Under the pieces are notes generated by a model, which saw only the letters and a list, made by a program, of their open reading frames with translations, searched no databases and had not been told where the DNA came from. From Epiperipatus broadwayi (lineage: Eukaryota; Onychophora; Udeonychophora; Euonychophora; Peripatidae): DNA of 64,000 nucleotides. The stretch lies in contig JAQFVV010006720.1 of the NCBI GenBank assembly GCA_028023455.1, forward strand, positions 272,501 to 336,500, in the 5' to 3' direction. A program made the position numbers and the translations under genes. The stretch's first letter is position 1. Every line of letters starts with the position of its first letter. Of this stretch, positions 55,632-64,000 are shown in pieces.

Positions 55632-56004
55632 AATATTGTTCTTCCACTTTTTATTTATAATGAATCCTACTCCCCTTGTATTTCCAATATGTGTGCCTTT
55701 ATAATAGAGTATATGTCCACTTTTTTAAATCAATTGTTTATTCACCTTTTCTTCTAACCTCACAAAGTCCAATAATGTCCCATTTAATATAAGACAGTTC
55801 TTCTTCTAATTCTTGCAATCTTCCTTCACTTGAAAGTGATCTGCAGTTGTAAGTACCTAAATAAAAAGTCATCATCAAATGGCAGCCTGGGTCTGCAATC
55901 AGGGGATTCTTAGCATCCTCTGCCTTCGGCCACCAATCACTGCCTTGGTTGGTGACTTTACAGCCTCCTGGGAATAAGGGCCATGCTTTATTTTTGTCTG
56001 TCAT
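55632..56004 (-). pseudogene. RTE endonuclease N-terminus, out of frame
   Basis: From 56004 the frame reads MTDKNKAWPLFPGG, then LGTYNCRSLSSEGRLQELEE and DIIGLCEVRRKGE, the start of the AP-type endonuclease (Asn and Glu active-site boxes), and hits TAA at 55738. In another frame, after one TAA, KSGHILYYKGTHIGNTRGVG and FIINKKWKNN lead straight into the 880-codon frame. One frameshift plus one stop separate the parts. Confidence 0.85.
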
Positions 56005-56322
56005 AATTGTATATATGTATTGGAAAAATACTTATCATTTACACAAACATTCATTCTGCCTTATCAGGCAGTGAGAAGAAAGACCATGGTGTTTATTGAT
56101 CTTAAACTCAGAGGTAAAAAGCCAATAAACTCACCACGCTGGCTAATGCGTGTTGGTGAGAAGCCCATCCATGTTCGTATACTATATGAATAATCACATA
56201 GTAATAACAGCTGCAACGACAAGAACGTATGGAGTGGACATTAGGAATTTGCCCTGCTCGGTTCCTTTAAGGCCTCCAAGAGGAATCAAAGGGTCTCCTT
56301 TCAGTTAATAGCAAACCCTTTC

Positions 56323-56453
<131 letters not shown>

Positions 56454-56455
56454 AC

Positions 56456-56765
56456 CAAAAGAAAAAGTAGAGGTGGTGGAAGGAAGGAAAATAAAGAAAA
56501 GAGAAAGAAGAGAAAAGGGAAATGAGAGAGAGGAAAAGAGAGAAGGGGTAAAGGAAAAGAAAAGATTAGAAATGGAATTAGAGAGAAAGATGATAATGAA
56601 AAGAGAGAGAAGAAAATATAAAAAGAAATGAAAGAAATAGAAATGATACATGGAGAGAAAGATGTAAGGAGAAGAAGAAATGAAATGATTTGATATGGAT
56701 GAGATGAGAAAAGAAATGTGAAAGAGAGATGAGAAATGATATGATAAAAAAAGAAAATGCGAGCA
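56456..56765 (+). repeat. 310 bp polypurine (GA-rich) strand
   Basis: The plus strand is almost entirely A and G with scattered T and almost no C (runs such as GAAAAGAGAGAGAAGAAAA). Open frames rich in Lys, Glu and Arg on plus, or Ser, Phe and Leu on minus, are compositional artefacts. Confidence 0.9.
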
Positions 56766-59700
56766 TCTTAATGACTCAGTACAATAGGGTTACAATAAAT
56801 TTAAAAAAAGAGGTGATGATTCAGAGATGTACAATCAGATAGATAGCAATTCCAATACTAATGCAACTATAACTATTGTGGAAAATTAATAAATTACTAC
56901 TAAACAATTCAAAAGATTATTTAAAATCATTAATTAATAGTTATTAGTGGAGACCTACCAGCAGATCACACACACTGTGAATAAGAATAAATGATACCTT
57001 GATTGTGAAATATTAACTTACTAAATTATATTTAATAAGGCAACAAGAGTAAACAACCTACGGGATTTCTAAAAAAAAAAAAAAAAAAAACTGAACTTTT
57101 GTGCAAAATATAAAAAAATAAGTTACCTAATAAATAATTGCTGGGGTGAATAATACAAATGAGTGATATCTTTGCTGACCATGAATAATTATCCTATGGT
57201 TCAATCTTAAAAAAATAAACAAAACAAATATTAATTCAAAGACTTAATGAAACAACTTAAAGTTACATTAATAATAGCCTATTATCCAAGACATTACACG
57301 AACAAAGAAAAGGGCAAGGTTGCTTTTTATGTCCTTCCCATACTCCCAGACAGCCTAATCAAGACCTCAAATACAGATGGATTAAAATACTTTGGACATA
57401 TAAAGTTTAAGATATTGATATACAATGTACAGTTTATATAAGATAATGTTCAGCTTTTAAAATAATAGTAACTAAAAATATTCTTCTGCAGTACTAATAT
57501 TCTATATCTCATATTGCATAATCTTTAGTCTAAGAAGATATACTGATAATTTAAATATAAGCTTTTAACTAAGCATTCAACAAAGTATCTGATAGAATGT
57601 AATTATCTGTTATTGTGATTCAATCTGAAAATGACTGACTTTAGCATGGCTTTGTAATTTTCAAACCAATATCAAATATATTTAATTAATTTTATGATAT
57701 ATTTGTGAACTTTTGAATTGAAGATTTTAGAAACTTTAGAAACTTAAGATTTCGTGAACTTGGAATGCAAGACAATAATATCTTTTAATATAAAAGTAAA
57801 ACAAATAAAACATTATTTTGAAATAATAATAAGTTGGTTTATTGAGAATAATAAGAAAGTGTTACAACTTAAATGGAATACAAGCATTGCCAATATAGCA
57901 CTGGAACCTAATACAAGTAATTTGACTTTTGAAAACTTTATTTGGTTTACAATAATATACAACTTCTTTAGCTACTGTTGTTGAGTATCCCTCATAAAAC
58001 TTTTTTACATTGTTTATTCTAATACATAAACTAATAAAATAATATGATTATACATAATAGCGGAAGAAGGATATTTAATATAAGAATTTAATCTCTTTTA
58101 AACAATTAGAGATTTCAAAATCTTTAAACTTTAATTACAATATATGAATTTAATAACCACCATTCTACTTTTAATTGCCATAATTTATAACACTATTATG
58201 TTATCTAGCAATCGGTATAACACACAACTAGGTTTGTATCTAAAACATTAAGCTTAACAAACGCTAAGCTGGAAAAGCATATTCAGCATATATTTGAAAA
58301 AACTACCACTAATTACACTGACATAACTATTATTATAGCTAGTGATATATTTAAATCAGACTCAGCTAATTTTAAAATTAAACTAAATTAGAAGTATGGG
58401 GCACTCACTCATCAGAGATCATTTATACACTTTTAAAAAAATTTTATCCACAAAAAACTATTACCCTCAATGTTTAAAATTAAAAAAAAAATGTAACAGA
58501 CTTACAAATCCAGCAGCGAAACTCTGTATGAAAATGTTAAAATTAGTATGTGTGAATTGTCACTTATACCATATGCTATAATTTAACATATTTTAAAATA
58601 AATATAATTTATTGCCGATTGGCTTGTGCATGATAAAACTATTATAGCAACACAATTCAAACATTGATATACCTATGATATTTAAAATAGCTACCACTAC
58701 CTGAAGAAACGAAGTTCCTTTAACAAACATATCTTGTTATTGCAAATCAAAAACATATGCAACAACACCTACTGTGGTGGAACTAACATACTGTCATAAG
58801 AAATGATAGACTAAAATATAAAAATAAAGAGGCTCCTCAAAGCTGGAAAAGAATGTTGCGGCTTTCAAAAATACCTAACTCAGAGGCAGAAACTAAGATT
58901 CTGGAACTTGTCTACAGCACCTCTGGCAACAGGAAAGACACACCAGAAAAGCATGATCCTCTTCTCATAGGATTCCAATGCTTGTAAATTTAATTATCAT
59001 CACTGGAAAAAATACAATATAATAACCCTCTTTGGTCACAAGCACTATCAAATCATGAAAATACAATACAATAAGGATGGAGGACCTTGTCTAATCCACA
59101 AGGCATACTCAAAAATATTAACTAGGCCTAACTCTATGAGGCTAACAATTACTAACTAATAACAAGATGATATATACTTCACCTGAATTAACTAAGTTAT
59201 TCCTAAGAAGTTTAAAAATATAAAATGTATATTCAATGTTCGAACCAACAAAGCAAAGTGTATCAAATGACTACTGTGAGTAATACTTTAAAATTAAATG
59301 CATATACAATTCTACACAAGGCACGATGCACACCTACTAAAATATTCAATACTAAAAATAGTGACTAGTGGACTTTTAAAAAAAATTTCAAATTAAATGC
59401 GAGAATATTAATTCTCAATGCACATATTTTTTTTTTCAGTTATTATTAATGTAGCATTCATAAAACAAATGAATGGATACTCTCTGATAAACTTCTTTGG
59501 TAGACTTTAAATGAAACTGAGTGAAACATCCCATCTATAATAAACTAAGACTGTGATATTTAATTCTCTATAAATAAAATTATTAATTAGAAACTAGCTT
59601 GTGAAATGCATAATGAATAAAATAAAATTTACTTGAGAATGGCAAAATATTTGCTCATTCTAATAAACTTATTAAGTTTTAAAATGATAACCCTAGTTTA

Positions 59701-60815
59701 TATGTATATTTATTAGTCATTTTAAAATAAACTCTTTTATAAAAATCTTAGTTCAAATATTATCTTTGTTATATTAATAATTTCATAAAATATGTCTCTA
59801 CCAGCTTAGTATTCTTCACTTAATCAAATATTCATAATAAATCTCAGGATATTACCAATAGTCTAAAATTGTTATACAACACTTACCATTAAACTACTAC
59901 TATAACTATAAAAAAATTAAAAAAATGCTTTGTGTGTAATTATCATATTGTTCGTCACCCACATGATAACATTACTTGCATATAATATAAAATACATTCT
60001 GAATATACATTTAAAATATTTTATAATTAACTTAGTCATAATTTTAAACAATGATAGCCACATATGTATAACTTAGTCATTAATTTGCTTATCAGTTTAT
60101 AAACAACATAATATTTTATTTAGAAATAAGTCAGATTACCAATATCATATATAATAAAATATACAGCTGAGTATTATAATCAAATTCTAAATTATCATCA
60201 CTATTGCAAAATTTCCAAATTATTATTATTATATACAATGTATACATATCGATAGTCCCAAAGTTGGGTGAGAAAAATCCAAATACTAGACTGTACCCTC
60301 ACCATCGAACAATATAATAGAAATAAGTAAATAAAATAAATAAAATAATGCTCCAGCAAAAACCTTTAATCTTAATATAGTAGAAAAGAGTATTAATAAT
60401 ATATTACGATAATTTTTACCACTAGACTAGCTCAAATTAATAATAAAGAATATACGGTTTGATTTTATAAATAAATCATAAATAAAATACTACTACTACT
60501 ACTAATAATAATAATCACAAGACATTTGGTTAATGGTAAAATAGTAGGATTGCATTAAGCATATATCCTAAAGGCTACAATCTCAATGGCATAAGAACAG
60601 TATCCCACATTTATTTCAAATAATAATATAATCCATAGCATTCTTAAAACATTAAATATTATAAATAATCTAATATAAAATTATTAAATAAATTATAACC
60701 TCTATTATTAACAAATATAAATATTTCAGGTTCTTTAAATAAATTCATCAATTAACTTATAATAATCTGTAGCGAAGTAAGATGAGGGATTTTGCATCCT
60801 TCTTAACTACACCTA

Positions 60816-60816
<1 letters not shown>
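56766..60816. other. AT-rich spacer
   Basis: No domain-bearing frame, element terminus or RNA gene seen on either strand. A 23-base A run lies near 57070. Small (ACT)n near 60489. Confidence 0.5.
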
Positions 60817-60898
<82 letters not shown>

Positions 60899-60921
60899 TG
60901 ATGATGATGATGATGATGATG

Positions 60922-60968
<47 letters not shown>
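60817..60968. repeat. compound (AAT)n-(GAT)n-(AAT)n microsatellite
   Basis: Pure AAT units interrupted centrally by about nine GAT units (60896-60920). The poly-Tyr/poly-His frame on the minus strand is an artefact. Confidence 0.98.
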
Positions 60969-63879
60969 TCAATTTTTTTTATTTTTCATGTGGAATGCTA
61001 AAAGTATGATATAATCTGAATAATATGTGGCAATAAGAAACATACATAATTATATGGCAGTAATTTAAGTAATAAATTAGGATTAAAAATAATATTATAC
61101 TATGTAATATTTTTGTATCATATTCTGAGTAATAATTGACATCATTAAGTAAATTATTAATAATTATAATGTGAAAAATATGATATGTGTTAAATTACAA
61201 CTTCTGTGTATCCAATCTTGTGGAAGTGAATACATCAATGACATCAAAGACAACACGTTTTATATAACAACTTTAACAAATTTATTCTATTTTAACAAAT
61301 CAACTATGTACAAAATATTTACAATCTTTAATGAAAAAAACTAACAAATGAGATATTAATATTTAAAACAAAATATACAAAATTAATAAAAGAAAAGACT
61401 AGGTTACATATTTTCAATCTAAAAAAAAACATCAATATATAAGCCTTCACTCTGGCTTATGAATTTTTACTTTGGAATACATATCATGTATAAATACTCA
61501 AATTTTATTATTTACCTTAAAATATTATATTATATTTGATATTAGTTTAATAAATATGAGAATATTACTTCACTTTCAGAAAATATAAAAGAATAAAATT
61601 CCCTATCATAATATTTTGGCAATCTAAATATGATTTATGTTCATTCTAACTTAGTAAAATATAAAATCACAAAAACAATTATTGTTTATGTATTAACAAT
61701 AATTTGCTTGGCACCATTCTAAGAATTAGGATATGTGTTTCATGTTCAAAAAATAAAATATAAAATTAAAATAAAATATAAACATTCGTAATACACATTG
61801 CATTCCTCATTTTGATGTTTCTTAATAAAATATGCATTATTTCAGGATATCATGTTGGTATAAAAAATCATAAAATATCAAATAATATATTTAAAATACT
61901 AGGAACAGATCATGATTTTTTTTATCATCAAAAATATTAAAAATATTAAAAAATACTCATGTTTCTTTTTTTATTTCATCATCAGCATTATACATTCAAT
62001 ATCTTTTTGCATTTCTACTTAATGCAAAATCTAACTTGCCTTTTTTTAAAAACCAATCATCATTCTAACTTTATTCATTCTTCTTCTTTCAAAATACTTG
62101 ACTACGATGCATTACTAATGAAATTAAGACAGCTATATAATGAATAGGACATGAAGGAATAACTAGAGAAAAGTGTCAATAGTATAAATAATTCAATAAT
62201 CCACATTGAAAACTGTGTGATAAAACATGTACGAATTCATCTAATACCTTAAGAAATAATGTCTAGGCTTTGTGTCAGCACATACAGAATTAAAATACAA
62301 ATATCGAAAACACTGTCCATTGAAATAAATACAAAAATACAGGTCTACTTTATATGTATTTGTATGATAACTATTTAGATATCATATAGGCTATTTTTTC
62401 TATCATCTTAACATATCATACAAATAAAAATATCCAGGATTTTATTTTTTTTTACTTCCTTGATCACTTCCGTCTAAAAATTTCAAATAGATTTATACAA
62501 TCAAGATCGTAAAATAAACTATGCAATTTTCCCAATAATAAACAAATTAACAAATTATATCATTCAACCATAAATACTATAAAACATGGTTTCACACAGT
62601 TAGGTTTAACCAAAAATACAAATGACTTTGATTAAAATATTACTTCAATATCATGCATTCAAAATAAATATAATATAGTTTATTTAGCAACGAATCATAA
62701 AAAATATTGTAATTAATAAAGTTATAACAAACTTTATAAATAAAATATATATGTGCATATTTTTATTCATAGCTTATGTCTCTTAATATATAGAATGTAT
62801 TATTAAGAGACACATCGGTATGTTCATTCATTCATGTAACATAGGATGAATGTTTATAACTTCAAGCATTTCTTAAAAAATACATATATCATATAATAAT
62901 TAAAGCAGTTTAAATTACCTACGTAAAATATTATTTGTAATCACATTTTTGATGTCTTCTGGCCTCATCGTATAAAATAGAAATAATTACAAATCCCATT
63001 CATACAGAGCGCAGCACAAACTAATATATTTTAGTGAAATGTTTGCAAAAATAAAATAAAAAATTGTTAAAAGTTTTAAAGTTAATATTATTAGAATTAA
63101 AAGATCCCAAAATATGTATCTTTTCCTGTAACCTATAAATAAATTATAATCTAATGTAAGTATATATTTTCAAAAATAATAAATAAATAATAGTAATGAA
63201 ATTTAAAGTTACATATTCCCCTATCTGTATAAAATCTTTCTACAAAAGTCCTGTTAATAACCTGGGGCAGCGTGGTTGCTAAACAAAAAGTGTTTCTTCA
63301 ATGTTTTTTTCTCCTTCGAACTCTCCTCATCAGCACGTAAAATCACAATAAAAAAAAATTCCACTTTAAAATGTGTAAAAATTATTGAAAATAAATGCTC
63401 ATCCTGTTTTCAAAAGATATTTAAGACAGTCCATTTTTGTAAATCTTTTCAAGAGAATACTTATTTATTCAATAGTTTTTTTTTTAAAATGTATTTTTTA
63501 AAAGATAAGTTATTTTCTCCCATGTACATAAATTTTAAGCGATTAGGAAACAGATACATCATTTGTATTTAGATGTATTAATATGTAGTCTTTGGATAAT
63601 TTAGATGTATTTCCATTTGTAACATATATTTCAATCAGGCATATAATAAAAATGAATTGTTGTTTCTAAGTTTCAAATACTAAAAAGTTATTAATTTATG
63701 GTATAATTACATTTTTTTATGTTATTAACTATTTTCCTCTTCTTATCAGTTAAATCGTAGTGAATTTAAAACAGTATATTTTTTCAGGTTAATATAACTT
63801 TTGTTAACACTTATAGCCTTTATAGCAGAAGTCTTTTAAAATACTACACATTCAAAAGTTTAAATATGATTTGCTTCAA
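60969..63879. other. AT-rich spacer
   Basis: No supported gene. A short hairpin TGTCTCTTAAT / ATTAAGAGACA sits at about 62778-62812. The open frame at 63276-63572 is Lys/Phe-rich without a domain. Confidence 0.5.
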
Positions 63880-64000
63880 ATATATATATATATATATTGT
63901 AACGATATAAAAGTTCGCAAATAAAAGTAAAAAAACTAAATGCTAAAATTAAAATATTGTTAAACGTATATACATTCACACAGAGGCCAAACTTTAAAAA
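63880..64000 (-). repeat. R1 terminus, third copy, runs off the window
   Basis: (TA)9 at 63880-63897, then TTGTAACGATATAAAAGTTCGC... The reverse complement matches 15315-15450 of R1 copy 1 (GGCCTCTGTG, GTATATACGTTTAACAA, AGCATTTAGTTTTTTAC, TTATTTGCGAAC). It lacks about 40 bp just before the GTTACAA end compared with copy 1, yet keeps the TA-TTGTAAC border. Confidence 0.92.

Noticed and set aside
60757-60972. Poly-Tyr/His minus-strand frame
   Set aside because: Translation of the (AAT)n-(GAT)n tract.
63276-63345. CTGATGAG...GAA on the minus strand near 63310 as a hammerhead ribozyme
   Set aside because: Bases between the boxes cannot form stem II and no GAAAC follows at the right distance.

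Overview
The window looks like part of a large, very AT-rich metazoan genome, made almost entirely of repeats. Support for an animal source comes from Penelope-like retroelements (PLEs) with a GIY-YIG endonuclease, an RTE/BovB-type LINE, an L1/Tx1-like LINE with zinc knuckles, piggyBac-type MITEs with TTAA ends and a tRNA-derived SINE-like insertion. I cannot name the phylum from sequence alone. No intact host gene was recognised, only a few short protein-like stretches with plausible splice sites. Most long open frames outside the retroelements are translations of (TA)n or (AAT)n tracts.

Layout. 1-13 kb: AT-rich spacer, two copies of a piggyBac-type MITE (1921-2681, 11631-12406), a 450 bp direct repeat (5.36 and 8.83 kb) flanking a decayed coiled-coil reading frame. 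13-24.7 kb: mosaic of interspersed repeats called here R1 (13.0-15.4, 19.2-21.2 kb and the window end), R2 (15.6-17.3, 45.4-47.1 kb) and R3 (21.3-22.7, 23.4-24.7 kb), often bounded by (TA)n. 24.73-27.19 kb: six tandem units of a ~415 bp satellite. 29.7-34.0 kb: a decayed PLE remnant (PLE-C), then a head-to-head inverted pair of another PLE (PLE-A). 34-39.6 kb: low-copy sequence with possible exon remnants. 39.6-43.4 kb: decayed L1/Tx1-like LINE on the minus strand. 48.5-49.0 kb: satellite-related copies in inverted orientation. 49.1-52.3 kb: head-to-head pair of a third PLE (PLE-B). 53.0-56.3 kb: near-intact RTE-type LINE, minus strand. 56.5-64 kb: polypurine tract, then AT-rich spacer, (AAT)n/(GAT)n and an R1 end.

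The most unusual property is the recurring association of (TA)n tracts with inverted duplications at every scale: 10-15 bp hairpins written as L-(TA)n-L'R'-(TA)n-R, a 70 bp hairpin between two ~95 bp TA tracts, a satellite fold-back, and two PLE palindromes of about 3.2 kb. At all the long ones a copy on the minus strand meets a shorter copy on the plus strand head to head. In PLE-A a (TA)n tract has grown exactly at the GIY motif of the endonuclease and shifts its reading frame. Both PLE-A and PLE-B carry a hammerhead-ribozyme-like motif in their 3' regions, as expected for this class. Assembly fold-back artefact is the main competing explanation and must be tested with raw reads.
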